59,349 bases of DNA. Source: an uncultured Chlorobiaceae bacterium. GTDB lineage: Bacteria > Bacteroidota > Chlorobiia > Chlorobiales > Chlorobiaceae. The position numbers and the translations under genes are program-made. A model generated the notes under the pieces. It had not been told where the DNA came from. It worked only from the letters and a program-made list of their open reading frames with translations, and ran no database searches. Below, piece after piece: positions 16,865-25,315 of the stretch (positions within the stretch are counted from its first letter, which is position 1; the number at the start of each line of letters is the position of its first letter). The DNA lies in the NCBI GenBank assembly GCA_903908555.1, contig CAIVSG010000072.1, positions 1 to 59,349 of the forward strand. The letters run 5' to 3'.

Positions 16865-18894
16865 AACTCTCAGAAGTCATTGATCCAAGACTAGTCAATA
16901 AAATTGATAACAGCAGCGTACTTGGAGTAGATATAGGCTCTCGCGGAGCAAAAGCCGTCCTGTTGCATGGAGGTGAGCTTTTTGTTGCACAGGTGCCTAC
17001 AGGGGTTAATATGCAGGAAACAGCTGATGAATTGTTCGACGAGCTTCTTGATGTCGCTGGCATCACCCGCGACCAAATTCGTTTTATCGTCGGCACAGGT
17101 TACGGTCGTATTGCGCTTGAATTTGTCCAAATTCCACGAGAGATTGTTACTGAAATATCCTGCCATGCGATGGGAGCGCATTTTTTGAATGCTGATACAC
17201 GAAGCATTATTGACATAGGTGGTCAAGATTCTAAAGCCATCCAGGTTGACCCGAAAACCGGCAAGGTCACCAAATTCATAATGAACGACAAGTGCGCAGC
17301 AGGTACCGGACGCTTTCTGGAAAAAGCTGCGAGCTTACTTGAATACACGATAGCTGAAATTGGTCCAGCAGCACTTCAGGCAGAGTCAACACCTCTGATC
17401 AGCAGTCAGTGCGTAGTGTTTGCTGAATCTGAAATTATATCGCATCGTGCACGTGGTGAAACCCGCGAAGCAATTGCCTCAGGCCTTCACTATGCTTCAG
17501 CGAGGCGTGTGAAAAATTTAGTCAGCAAGATTCCGCTTGAGGGCGATCTTGTGTTCACCGGCGGCGTTTCGAATAATGTCGGTATGAAAAAAGCTCTTGA
17601 AGATCTGATTGGTCTGCCTATCAAAGCATTCAAACTCGATCCGGTCTATGCAGGCGCTCTTGGGGCTGCGGTGTATGCTCAGACGTTCTATGCAGAAAAG
17701 CGCATAGTTCTCTCAGAAAATGGAGAGGCCATCACAGCCGATATCCGCGATCTTATTGAGCGGACGACAGACGCTGAAAACGCATTTATCGAACGCAAGG
17801 ATGTGAAGAAAGTAGGGTACCTTTGCACGTACACTCCGATAGAGCTTCTCGCCGCATCAGGCGCAGCACATACCCGTCTCTTGAAATGCGGAGAACCGGA
17901 AGTGGTTTCACGTGGGGAACTGATCACCAAAAGCGTGTTTTGCGATTTCACCAAGAGTGTATTGGGACACTTTGCCGAAAAGGACCCTCTGCATGCAAGC
18001 CTCGACCAGGTTGTCACGTTCTGGACCTGTGACTCTATGAAAGCAACCTCAGAGGCGATCGATAACTTTTTTCAGCCTTCGGTAGGCTATGTTGTGCCTC
18101 GCAATGGCACTCGCGAAGCTGGTCGTAAGTTCTTTCGTCAGGAAATCCTCAATTTCCGAAAGGATCTTGCAAAACTCACCGGCAAACAGGTAACTGACGA
18201 CGAATTGTCTGAGCAGATTCACCAATACAACAAGATTCGCCGTCTGATCCGTGATATATCGGGACTGCGCAAGCGCGACAATCCACCGTTGGATGGACGC
18301 GATTTTCTTGAAATCACCAAGGCATTCTACTATCTGCAGCCCGAAGAACAGCTTGTACTGCTCGAAGATGTCTACCTTAGGCTCGCGAGTACACCACAAA
18401 CAGGAGTGGCTCCATTGCGCCTTATGATGTCGGGCGGTGTTGTCGCTGAGGGCGATCGGCGTATCCTTGACCTGATTGAAGACAACATTGGTGCACGAAT
18501 TGTAGTGGAAGATCATTGCTCAGGTCTCAGGCCATTTTACCATGAAACTGATGAAAAGATTGATCCTTGGCAGGCTCTGGCCAATGCCTATCTCGATCAG
18601 GCTCCATGCGCTCGACAGACTCCACTCGATACACTGCTGGATTTTTCTGTTCAGCTAGCTGAAGAATATCGAGTACAGGGCGTGATTTACACCTATCTCA
18701 AGTTTTGCCCATGCTTAGGCATGACGAAAAAGAGATTTATCAATCGCTTTGAAGACTTAGATATTCCTGTACTCGAGTTGGCTACTGATTATTCCAGTGG
18801 AGATATAGGCCAAATTACAACCCGTCTGGAAGCTTTTATAGAAGTTCTAAACGAAAAAAAGGAGATTTTAGATGTCGCTAATTACAGAGATTGA
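16861..18894 (+). CDS. Activase fused to dehydratase-like (HgdA/HgdB, DUF2229-like) subunit
   Basis: 677 residues. Residues 1-~280 are a second activase with GVDIGSRGAKAVLL, Cys145 in NDKCAAGTGRFLE and Cys184 in SSQCVVFAESE. Residues ~310-670 are a 2-hydroxyacyl-CoA dehydratase-type iron-sulfur domain, beginning KVGYLCTYTPIELLAASGA and carrying Cys in VFCDFTKS, FWTCDSMKA, DHCSGLRPF and KFCPCLGMTK. Activator and acceptor in one chain would tie ATP hydrolysis to cluster reduction. It overlaps the activase before it (4 bp) and the HgdB-like gene after it (23 bp), so all are coupled. No acyl-CoA genes are nearby, so the substrate need not be a CoA ester. Confidence 0.9.
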   Translation: MKLSEVIDPRLVNKIDNSSVLGVDIGSRGAKAVLLHGGELFVAQVPTGVNMQETADELFDELLDVAGITRDQIRFIVGTGYGRIALEFVQIPREIVTEISCHAMGAHFLNADTRSIIDIGGQDSKAIQVDPKTGKVTKFIMNDKCAAGTGRFLEKAASLLEYTIAEIGPAALQAESTPLISSQCVVFAESEIISHRARGETREAIASGLHYASARRVKNLVSKIPLEGDLVFTGGVSNNVGMKKALEDLIGLPIKAFKLDPVYAGALGAAVYAQTFYAEKRIVLSENGEAITADIRDLIERTTDAENAFIERKDVKKVGYLCTYTPIELLAASGAAHTRLLKCGEPEVVSRGELITKSVFCDFTKSVLGHFAEKDPLHASLDQVVTFWTCDSMKATSEAIDNFFQPSVGYVVPRNGTREAGRKFFRQEILNFRKDLAKLTGKQVTDDELSEQIHQYNKIRRLIRDISGLRKRDNPPLDGRDFLEITKAFYYLQPEEQLVLLEDVYLRLASTPQTGVAPLRLMMSGGVVAEGDRRILDLIEDNIGARIVVEDHCSGLRPFYHETDEKIDPWQALANAYLDQAPCARQTPLDTLLDFSVQLAEEYRVQGVIYTYLKFCPCLGMTKKRFINRFEDLDIPVLELATDYSSGDIGQITTRLEAFIEVLNEKKEILDVANYRD

Positions 18895-20146
18895 ACCCGT
18901 CGGGCTTGACATATCTTCGACAACACATGCCAAAATTGCGACTCGTTCTGAACTCCAGAACCAGCTGGAGTATATTAATGGCAGCAAAAGGGATCACAGT
19001 TACTCCCCTGGCATTGTCAAACTTTATGATTTAGCTCTAAGCTATGTCGAGGATGCCGAGCAGCATGCTAGGAATGGCGGTCGCGCAGCATGGGTAGGGG
19101 GAATATGGGAAGCTCCGCTGATGTATGCCTTGGGTATCGTTCCAATCTCTTTGACAGAGCTCGGTCGACTTGGTTCAAACGACGCCATGAGTGTAGCAGA
19201 AGATTACTTTCAATTGCCTAAAGAGTCTTGCTCCATGGTAGCCGCAGTGCTGGGCGAGTGGTATTTGCGTCGTAACCATCCGGTAAAGGATTTGATCGTT
19301 TTTAACAGGTCTTGCGAACCACTCAATCTTGGATGGGAGCTGATTGGAAAGGAAGGCTTTAATGTATACCGGATTGAGACTGTCAACCGACCACGTAACA
19401 ACGATCCAGAGCGACTTGCGGAGCATGTCACATTTCTGGCTGAAGAGTTTGCGGATCTGGCAATTCGGCTTACAGGTAAGCCTATAGATCAGGATCGCAT
19501 GGCAAACGAAATAGCGCGTCTGAATCGAATTTTAGGCAAAGTACGACAGATCCTCGAACTTCGTAAGAGTAATCCCCTCTACATCAAGAGTCTTGCCACC
19601 ATGTTCCTCATAATGGGTAGTGGTCACTATTTCGGTAAACCTGAACAATATGAGGCCACGCTCGACCTCTTGATCAGCGAACTGACGGTAGCGGACTTTA
19701 TTCCATCACCTCGCGGCAAGATTATTCCGCTTGCGTGGGTCGGAGGACGTGGTCAGGAATTCGGCGTTTACAAGACAGTTGATGATTGCGGTGGCGCAAT
19801 ACTCGCATGGAGCACTCCCAACATTTGGAGGTATGACTGGCCTGAGGCCAAGACTCCTTTGGAAACAATGGCCTTGCATATTCTTGGAGGAATCGGAGGG
19901 CATGGTGGCTCACCGGTTCACCGCCTGAAGCCGATTCAGAGGCTGATTGAAGAATACGGTGCACAGGGAATTCTCTTTTATTCCTACGTCGGATGTTCAT
20001 TTGCCGGAATTCACCATGAAGTCCAGCGTGAATATTTTCACAAACTGGGGATACGGTCAATCAGTTTGGAAGGTAGTTTTCAGGTCGGACCGCCGTCAGG
20101 TCAGTTGTTGACCAGAGTTAGAGCCTTCGTTGAAATGCTCACCTAA
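18872..20146 (+). CDS. 2-hydroxyacyl-CoA dehydratase/double-cubane-type (HgdB-like) subunit 1
   Basis: 424 residues of the HgdB/BcrC/double-cubane-protein superfamily. Cys120 (PKESCSMV), Cys148 (NRSCEPLN), Cys306 (VDDCGGAI) and Cys375 (YVGCSFAG) are all kept in the paralogue downstream, and three or more of them should bind an iron-sulfur cluster. A C-terminal QVGPPSGQLLTRVRAFVEML is typical. AGGAGA precedes the ATG, which lies inside the previous gene. It may pair with the dehydratase half of the fused protein. Whether the cluster is a [4Fe-4S] or a double cubane cannot be read from sequence. Confidence 0.88.
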   Translation: MSLITEIEPVGLDISSTTHAKIATRSELQNQLEYINGSKRDHSYSPGIVKLYDLALSYVEDAEQHARNGGRAAWVGGIWEAPLMYALGIVPISLTELGRLGSNDAMSVAEDYFQLPKESCSMVAAVLGEWYLRRNHPVKDLIVFNRSCEPLNLGWELIGKEGFNVYRIETVNRPRNNDPERLAEHVTFLAEEFADLAIRLTGKPIDQDRMANEIARLNRILGKVRQILELRKSNPLYIKSLATMFLIMGSGHYFGKPEQYEATLDLLISELTVADFIPSPRGKIIPLAWVGGRGQEFGVYKTVDDCGGAILAWSTPNIWRYDWPEAKTPLETMALHILGGIGGHGGSPVHRLKPIQRLIEEYGAQGILFYSYVGCSFAGIHHEVQREYFHKLGIRSISLEGSFQVGPPSGQLLTRVRAFVEMLT

Positions 20147-20231
20147 GCGTAAATTTCCGGAAGGATTATACCGGATTTTCCGGTACAGACTATCCTTTGC
20201 TGACTTGCCGATATTTCATCGAAAACAATAC

Positions 20232-20265
20232 AGCCTGTTATTTCCTGTCGCAGGAAATAACAGGC
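20232..20265. other. Perfect 16-bp hairpin between the two HgdB-like genes
   Basis: AGCCTGTTATTTCCTG and CAGGAAATAACAGGCT form a perfect stem with a TCG loop and no T tract after it. A smaller CCGGAA/TTCCGG stem precedes it at about 20156-20180. It may be an mRNA processing or stabilising element that sets the ratio of the two paralogues, or a remnant of the duplication. Confidence 0.75.
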
Positions 20266-20369
20266 TTACGTGCTCACAGTTGTCTGTCTGAGGGTTACAA
20301 TTTCAGAGGAGACAGCTCAATGGCGATTGTTGTTTATATAAGTTTTGAAAGAAAAAAGGGAGTTTATAG

Positions 20370-21647
20370 ATGTCGGTTACTACCGAAGTTAAGCCCAATG
20401 GGCTTGGAAAATCAGCGAATCCGGAACCCATAATTAAGACAAGGCAGGAGCTTAAAAACCAGCTTGACTATGTCAACTCAAGTAAAAAAGAACATAGTTA
20501 CTCTCCAGCCGTTGTCAAACTTTACGATCTTGCAATGACCTATGTTGAGGATGCCGAAAAACATGCAAAAAATGGTGGACGTTCAGCTTGGGTAATGGGA
20601 CTATGGGATGCTCCGCTGATGTATGCCTTGGATATAGTGCCAATATCTATGACGGAACTTGGTCGGCTTGGTTCAAATGATGCCATGTCGATAGCTGAAG
20701 ACTTTTTTCAATTACCTAAAGAAACCTGCTCGATGGTTGCTGCGGTGTTGGGAGAGTGGTATCTGCGTCGTAATAATACGGTTACTGACCTGGTTGTTTT
20801 CAACAGTTTGTGTGAACCACTAAACCTTGCTTGGGAACTGATTGGCGTCGAAGGCTATAAAGTATATCGTATCGAGACGGTCAATCGACCGCACGATAAC
20901 GATCCTGAGCGACTTGCCGAGCATATAAGCTTCCTTGCCGATGAGCTTGCCGATCTGGCTATCCGCCTTACAGGTAAGCCGGTAGATATGGATCGGGTAG
21001 CACACGAAATTAAACGGGCAAACCGCATTCTTGGCAAGGTCAGGCAAATCTTTGAACTGCGCAAAAGTAATCCTCTCTATATCAAGAGTCTTGCAACCAT
21101 GTTTCTGCTTATGGGTAGTGGTCACTACTTCGGAAAGCCAGAGCAATATGAGGCCACACTCGATTTACTGATCAGCGAACTGAAGGTTGCGGACTTTATA
21201 ATATCACCGCGTGGCAAGATTATTCCGCTTGCGTGGGTTGGAGGACGCGGTCAGGAATTCGGTGTTTACAAGACAGTAGACGATTGCGGTGGTGCAATAC
21301 TCGCATGGAGCACTCCTAATTCCTGGACACATGATTGGCCAGAGGCTAAGACTCCTCTCGAATCAATTGCCTCGCATATCCTTGGTGGAACTGGAGGGCA
21401 TGTTGTAGGTTCACCGGTTCATCGCCTGAAGCCCATAGAACGAGTAATTAAAGAGTACGGTGCAAAGGGCATCCTCTTCTACTCTTATGTCGGATGTTCA
21501 TTTGCCGGCATTCACCATGAAGTTCAGCGAGACTATTTCCACAAACTGGGGATACGTTCAATCAGTTTGGAAGGTAGTTTTCAGGTTGGACCACCGTCAG
21601 GTCAATTACTCACAAGGGTTCGCGCATTTGTGGAAATGCTTACGTGA
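20370..21647 (+). CDS. 2-hydroxyacyl-CoA dehydratase/double-cubane-type (HgdB-like) subunit 2
   Basis: 425 residues, a very close paralogue of the protein at 18872-20146 along its whole length. The four cysteines are kept (PKETCSMV, NSLCEPLN, VDDCGGAI, YVGCSFAG). AAAAAGGGAG precedes the ATG. It is separated from copy 1 by 223 bp with a strong hairpin. The pair may be two isoforms for one activase system, or two halves of a heterodimer. Differences cluster in the N-terminus and around residues 280-350 (IISPRGKI, HDWPEAKT, GGTGGHVVGS). Confidence 0.88.
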   Translation: MSVTTEVKPNGLGKSANPEPIIKTRQELKNQLDYVNSSKKEHSYSPAVVKLYDLAMTYVEDAEKHAKNGGRSAWVMGLWDAPLMYALDIVPISMTELGRLGSNDAMSIAEDFFQLPKETCSMVAAVLGEWYLRRNNTVTDLVVFNSLCEPLNLAWELIGVEGYKVYRIETVNRPHDNDPERLAEHISFLADELADLAIRLTGKPVDMDRVAHEIKRANRILGKVRQIFELRKSNPLYIKSLATMFLLMGSGHYFGKPEQYEATLDLLISELKVADFIISPRGKIIPLAWVGGRGQEFGVYKTVDDCGGAILAWSTPNSWTHDWPEAKTPLESIASHILGGTGGHVVGSPVHRLKPIERVIKEYGAKGILFYSYVGCSFAGIHHEVQRDYFHKLGIRSISLEGSFQVGPPSGQLLTRVRAFVEMLT

Positions 21648-21708
21648 AATTATGTAGACCATCTGTTGAAAAGTTTTCACAGCAACCAAATGATAAATAC
21701 AGAAAACT

Positions 21709-22254
21709 ATGATTGAGTTATTACGAAACCGCCGAAGTATCAGGAGATATACAAATGAAAAAATAGTTCCTGAAACCGTTAAAGTGATCATTGAAGCAGC
21801 ACTAAGAGCTCCATCGGCGCGGGGAATAAATCCTTGGCAATTTATTTTGGTTGATGAACCTGAACTGATTATCCAACTCTCCCAATCAAAACAATCTGGG
21901 TCAGAGTTTCTTAAAACAGCACCATTTGCAATTGTTGTATGCGCCGATAGTACCAAGACAGAGTTTTGGATTGAAGATTGTTCAATTGCAGCAACAATCA
22001 TCCAGCTTACAGCATCATCATTGGGGCTTGGCAGTTGCTGGGTACAAATTCGAACCCGTCAGCATGATGATTTAAAAACGGCTGAAACCTACATACAGGA
22101 GTTGCTGGGTTTGCCTGAGCATATAAAGATAGCTTCCATATTGGGCATAGGGTATCCGGATGAAACCAAGCCATCTGTACCAACAGACACACTTCAATAT
22201 GAAAAAATTAAATATAACCGGACTTCGATTGCCTTTAAAGAAACGATAGTATGA
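21709..22254 (+). CDS. Nitroreductase-family flavoprotein
   Basis: 181 residues of the FMN-dependent nitroreductase fold: RRSIRRYTNE near the N-terminus (FMN phosphate contacts), LRAPSARGINPWQFILV, and the C-terminal LGIGYPDETKPS. It starts 61 bp after the second HgdB-like gene and probably belongs to the same unit. It could provide NAD(P)H- or ferredoxin-linked flavin chemistry to the pathway. The ribosome-binding site is weak. Confidence 0.85.
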   Translation: MIELLRNRRSIRRYTNEKIVPETVKVIIEAALRAPSARGINPWQFILVDEPELIIQLSQSKQSGSEFLKTAPFAIVVCADSTKTEFWIEDCSIAATIIQLTASSLGLGSCWVQIRTRQHDDLKTAETYIQELLGLPEHIKIASILGIGYPDETKPSVPTDTLQYEKIKYNRTSIAFKETIV

Positions 22255-22348
22255 AATAATCGATTTGAGCTAAAATCCAATACTTTCCTGTAGCTGAAGT
22301 ATCGGTGACTGGGACGTATGAACAGACGACAAAGTGATATGGTATAAC

Positions 22349-22410
22349 CTATTTATGGTACACAATATGCCATGTAAAAGGGATTTGCAAATCGCTATTT
22401 ATTGTTGATT
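22349..22410 (+). promoter_or_regulatory. Dispersed regulatory element, copy d
   Basis: CCTATTTATGGTACACAATA then TGCCATGTAAAAGGGATTTG and CTATTTATTGTTGATTTTAA; core GGTACACAATATGCC at 22357-22371. It lies 271 nt upstream of leader C, the same distance as copy c from leader B. The 554-bp gap has no larger gene. Confidence 0.65.
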
Positions 22411-22520
22411 TTAATTGACTGGAAAGTAAGAGAAATATTTTCTTTGTTAATAGTTGTAATTGATAGTGCTGAGTCATTACGGAAGGGAAAGTGGATTTAA
22501 TAATTTTTAATAGTTGCCGG

Positions 22521-22536
22521 TACCATATATCCGGTA
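22521..22536. promoter_or_regulatory. TACC-N8-GGTA palindrome, leader C
   Basis: TACC-ATATATCC-GGTA, 107 nt upstream of leader C, matching the spacing of the palindromes at 13786, 44652 and 48818. Confidence 0.6.
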
Positions 22537-22627
22537 TTTTACTGAAATAAATTTTTATTATTGTTAAATAAGTTATTTCTTTTGTCTGGTTAAAAAATAA
22601 ACAATAAAACCTGTTAAATATAAAGTC

Positions 22628-22693
22628 ATGCTAAATCTCTCTTGTTGTTGTTGCTTAAAATATCATTATAGGAAAGTGTTTGTGCGAATGTAA
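22628..22693 (+). CDS. Cysteine leader peptide C (21 aa, CCCC)
   Basis: ATG to TAA, 21 codons beginning MLNLSCCCCLKYHYRK; the Cys codons are TGT TGT TGT TGC at 22643-22654. It is clearly related to leader B in its first 11 residues. The stop lies 2 nt before a perfect hairpin and 30 nt before a terminator that precedes the porin/ABC importer unit. No strong ribosome-binding site is seen. Confidence 0.7.
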   Translation: MLNLSCCCCLKYHYRKVFVRM

Positions 22694-22695
22694 TG

Positions 22696-22713
22696 CTTGA
22701 TTGGTTTATCAAG
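22696..22713 (+). promoter_or_regulatory. Hairpin 1 after leader C
   Basis: CTTGAT-TGGTTT-ATCAAG, a perfect 6-bp stem right after the leader stop codon, matching the hairpins after leaders A and B. Confidence 0.65.
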
Positions 22714-22722
22714 TAGAATAAG

Positions 22723-22758
22723 AAGCCGATTCTTTCTGTTAAAGATTCGGCTTTTTTT
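22723..22758 (+). terminator. Intrinsic terminator/attenuator C
   Basis: AGCCGATTCTTT pairs with AAAGATTCGGCT (one mismatch) followed by seven T, nearly the same sequence as attenuator A. CTTTCT (22732-22737) in the 5' arm can pair with GGAAAG (22671-22676) in the leader ORF, a weaker antiterminator than in A and B. Confidence 0.85.
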
Positions 22759-22814
22759 ATATCTGCAAATAATCAAATTAGAATATCTATTAATTATAAA
22801 TATCAGGAATGAGG

Positions 22815-24194
22815 ATGAGTAAAATAAAGTTTACAGTTCTTCTGCTTGGAAGTTTGTTGATTGGCAATGCGAATCTGCAGGCTGCTGCAAAGACGTCAAA
22901 ACATGTTTCTACGGAACGGAAAACCGAAGCAGAAGTAGTTGAGAAGGAGCCTGCGCCGGCGATCGAGACAACTGACGATGACAAGCTTGTAACACAAAGG
23001 GAGCTCCAGGGGTTAAATTCAGAAGTTGCACTTCTTAGAGATCAATTGACCCGGCAACTTGATCGGAATATCGCCAATAGTGCAAGGTCACTGACAATTA
23101 GCGGGATTCTCCAGAATCGTTATACAGGAGTGACATCCTCAAATGTGCCGCAAGCGTCTAATGGTTTTTCATTTGGGAGTGCCGCGGTTGTTTCATTTAG
23201 TGGCGCATTAAAGAAAGACTACGACGAAGGTCGTAATCTGACCTATGTGTTTTCGCTTAATGGTGCTATAGCACCATATAACGTGCAGCCCAATGATGTT
23301 TATTTGCAGTACTCGATTTTTCAGTCTCTTGACCCAGAAAAATCCACGTTGAATTTCGTGTTCGGACAACAGAAAAAACCCTTTGGACTTGAGCCTCAGG
23401 TAGGTGAAGACAAAACACCGGCCGCAAATACTGCAATTTTTGCTGGAGGAAGCGGTCTTAATCTTGCCGCGCGTGATTTTGGTATTCAGTTTAAAGGAGA
23501 TTTTTTCCCCGCCTATGACGCAGGATACAATTATCGAGTTCCGTTCATAGAATATGCTGTTGGGTTGTATAACGGATCGGGTGCAAATGCGACGGATACA
23601 AACAAAAGCAAGGATGTTGTCGCCAGGATAGCTCTCAATGCTCCTGTAGACTACAGTTCTGATTTCCGTGGTTTAACGTTCGGAAGTTCTATTTATACCG
23701 GTAAAAAGGATCTTGCTTTGAATAATGGAGGGACTCTTATTACTGGCGGTGGTGGTAGCGCTTCAAGAGTTCGCTATGGTCAGGATATCTCCTATGTAAG
23801 CTCTCCAATTGGATTTACGGCGGAATATGCTGTTGGAAGAGATGAGTCAGCTCTTTCAGGAACAACTATTGCTAATGCAGTAAAGTCGACAACGGAAAGT
23901 CGGGGTTATACGCTGACACTGTTCTATCAGTGGGGTGAACAGTTTTTGAAGCTGGCTCGCAATGAGGATCGTTTGGACGATTGGTGGCCAAAAACCTACC
24001 AGCCGTTTATTCGAATTGATCATTGGGATCCTAATACAGCTATTTCCGGAAACGAGACATCTATAGTTACGTATGGATTTAACTTGTTCTTTGCGCAAAC
24101 GACGAAACTGCAATTGAACTATAACGTGAGCAATATAAGAGCAACCAATACAAAGGCGAATCAATTCATTGCGCAATTCCAATTTGGATTTTAA
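22815..24194 (+). CDS. Outer-membrane porin (phosphate-selective porin O/P-like)
   Basis: 459 residues from ATG 22815, favoured because AGGA lies 7 nt before it; ATG 22809 is also possible. A signal peptide (KIKFTVLLLGSLLIGNANLQAAA) is followed by a charged region and a short coiled coil (LQGLNSEVALLRDQLTRQLD, typical of trimeric porins), then a beta-barrel ending in an aromatic residue (FIAQFQFGF). FGQQKKPFGLEPQ resembles the O/P porin family. First gene after attenuator C, so it likely admits the substrate of the ABC importers downstream. Confidence 0.82.
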   Translation: MSKIKFTVLLLGSLLIGNANLQAAAKTSKHVSTERKTEAEVVEKEPAPAIETTDDDKLVTQRELQGLNSEVALLRDQLTRQLDRNIANSARSLTISGILQNRYTGVTSSNVPQASNGFSFGSAAVVSFSGALKKDYDEGRNLTYVFSLNGAIAPYNVQPNDVYLQYSIFQSLDPEKSTLNFVFGQQKKPFGLEPQVGEDKTPAANTAIFAGGSGLNLAARDFGIQFKGDFFPAYDAGYNYRVPFIEYAVGLYNGSGANATDTNKSKDVVARIALNAPVDYSSDFRGLTFGSSIYTGKKDLALNNGGTLITGGGGSASRVRYGQDISYVSSPIGFTAEYAVGRDESALSGTTIANAVKSTTESRGYTLTLFYQWGEQFLKLARNEDRLDDWWPKTYQPFIRIDHWDPNTAISGNETSIVTYGFNLFFAQTTKLQLNYNVSNIRATNTKANQFIAQFQFGF

Positions 24195-24225
24195 CTGATT
24201 TAAAAAATTGAAAGGAGATTATAAG

Positions 24226-25257
24226 ATGAAAAAGTGGATAAAATATTTCCCCCTTGCACTGTTATTTTCTATTGGAGTTGTTGCTCAAGCGGCAGACAAG
24301 CCAGCAGAAATCAGGTTTTCAATACCGAGTACTTCTTTTCAGACCACAAACGCATTTTATCCTGTAGCCGAGTTGGTTATTGATCATAAACTATTGGAGA
24401 AGGAGTTTGCTGCTGATGGAATTAAAATTAAGTACTCAATTCTAAAAGGGGCCGGCCCTGCTGTGAATGAATCGTTAGCTGCTGGACTTGGAGACTTTGG
24501 TAATTATGGTGATTTGCCGGTGATACTTGGTAAAGCTGGTGGATTGCCGACCAAATTGGTTTTAGGGCATGAGCAAGGTGGTAACACCTTTATTCTTGCC
24601 CGGGCTGAATTGCATATCAACTCATTAAAAGACCTGAAGGGTAAAAAGATTGCAATCCAGAAAGGGACTGCAGGTGAAACAAACTTTTACAGGTTTATCG
24701 AAGCAAATGGCTTGAATAGTAAAGACTTTAGGATCGTTAATTTGAGTGGTGCAGATGGTCAGGCAGCGCTTGCAGCGGGAAGTATTGATGCTCTTTCAAG
24801 TGGCTATGATCGCCCTCTAGTTGACCAGGGTTTGGCGACTGTTGTGGCTGATACGCGAAAATTTCCTAATAGCATAAAATCAAGAGGTGCTTTGGTTGTT
24901 ACCGATGCTTTTGCCCGGAAGTACCCTGATATCACTAAAAGGGTTGTGAAGGTTTTTATCGAAGCAGCTCATTTTGTATCCCAGGATAAAAATCTTCCAG
25001 AATTATTACGTGTTACCACCAAGGCTGGTTACAAATATAAATACCAGAGAGAAGAATTAGTAAATACTTCATTGAAGGATAAATATAACCCTCTTTTGGA
25101 TCAGGATCTTGTTAATCATTATAAGGCAATAGTAGATTTTTCATTGCAGCATAAACTCATTAGATCGAAATTCGATGTTGACCAATTTGTTGACAAGAGT
25201 TACTCAGAAGCAGCCTTAAAAGAACTTGGCTTGCAGCACTATTGGGATAAGCATTAA
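24226..25257 (+). CDS. ABC importer substrate-binding protein (SsuA/TauA/NMT1 type), SBP1
   Basis: 343 residues from ATG 24226 with AAAGGAGA 7 nt upstream. A signal peptide ends at VVAQAADKP. The NMT1/SsuA fold is seen in GLGDFGNYGDLPVILGKA, LKDLKGKKIAIQKGTAGE and ALAAGSIDALSSGYD. Proteins of this family bind alkanesulfonates, taurine, nitrate, or pyrimidine precursors. The sulfonate reading is favoured by the cysteine-type leader upstream, but the ligand is not proved. Only 13 nt separate the porin stop from the preceding TTG. Confidence 0.85.
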   Translation: MKKWIKYFPLALLFSIGVVAQAADKPAEIRFSIPSTSFQTTNAFYPVAELVIDHKLLEKEFAADGIKIKYSILKGAGPAVNESLAAGLGDFGNYGDLPVILGKAGGLPTKLVLGHEQGGNTFILARAELHINSLKDLKGKKIAIQKGTAGETNFYRFIEANGLNSKDFRIVNLSGADGQAALAAGSIDALSSGYDRPLVDQGLATVVADTRKFPNSIKSRGALVVTDAFARKYPDITKRVVKVFIEAAHFVSQDKNLPELLRVTTKAGYKYKYQREELVNTSLKDKYNPLLDQDLVNHYKAIVDFSLQHKLIRSKFDVDQFVDKSYSEAALKELGLQHYWDKH

Positions 25258-25263
25258 TTTTAT

Positions 25264-25299
25264 AAAAAGGGAGAAGATATTCAAGGCTTCTCCCTTTTT
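25264..25299 (+). terminator. Strong hairpin between SBP1 and permease genes
   Basis: AAAAAGGGAGAAG and CTTCTCCCTTTTT form a perfect 13-bp stem ending in a T run, 6 nt after the SBP1 stop and 16 nt before the permease ATG. It likely gives partial termination or mRNA protection so that the binding protein is made in excess over the membrane subunits. Confidence 0.85.
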
Positions 25300-25315
25300 A
25301 AATATATCAGATACG

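Noticed and set aside
15995-21647. Benzoyl-CoA reductase or 2-hydroxyglutaryl-CoA dehydratase operon
   Set aside because: No CoA ligase, CoA transferase, dienoyl-CoA hydratase or ferredoxin gene is in the operon; kept only as the enzyme superfamily, not as the pathway.
25226-25315. Upstream-extended start of permease 1
   Set aside because: It would overlap the SBP1 gene end and translate the perfect terminator stem; the ATG at 25316 is the better start.
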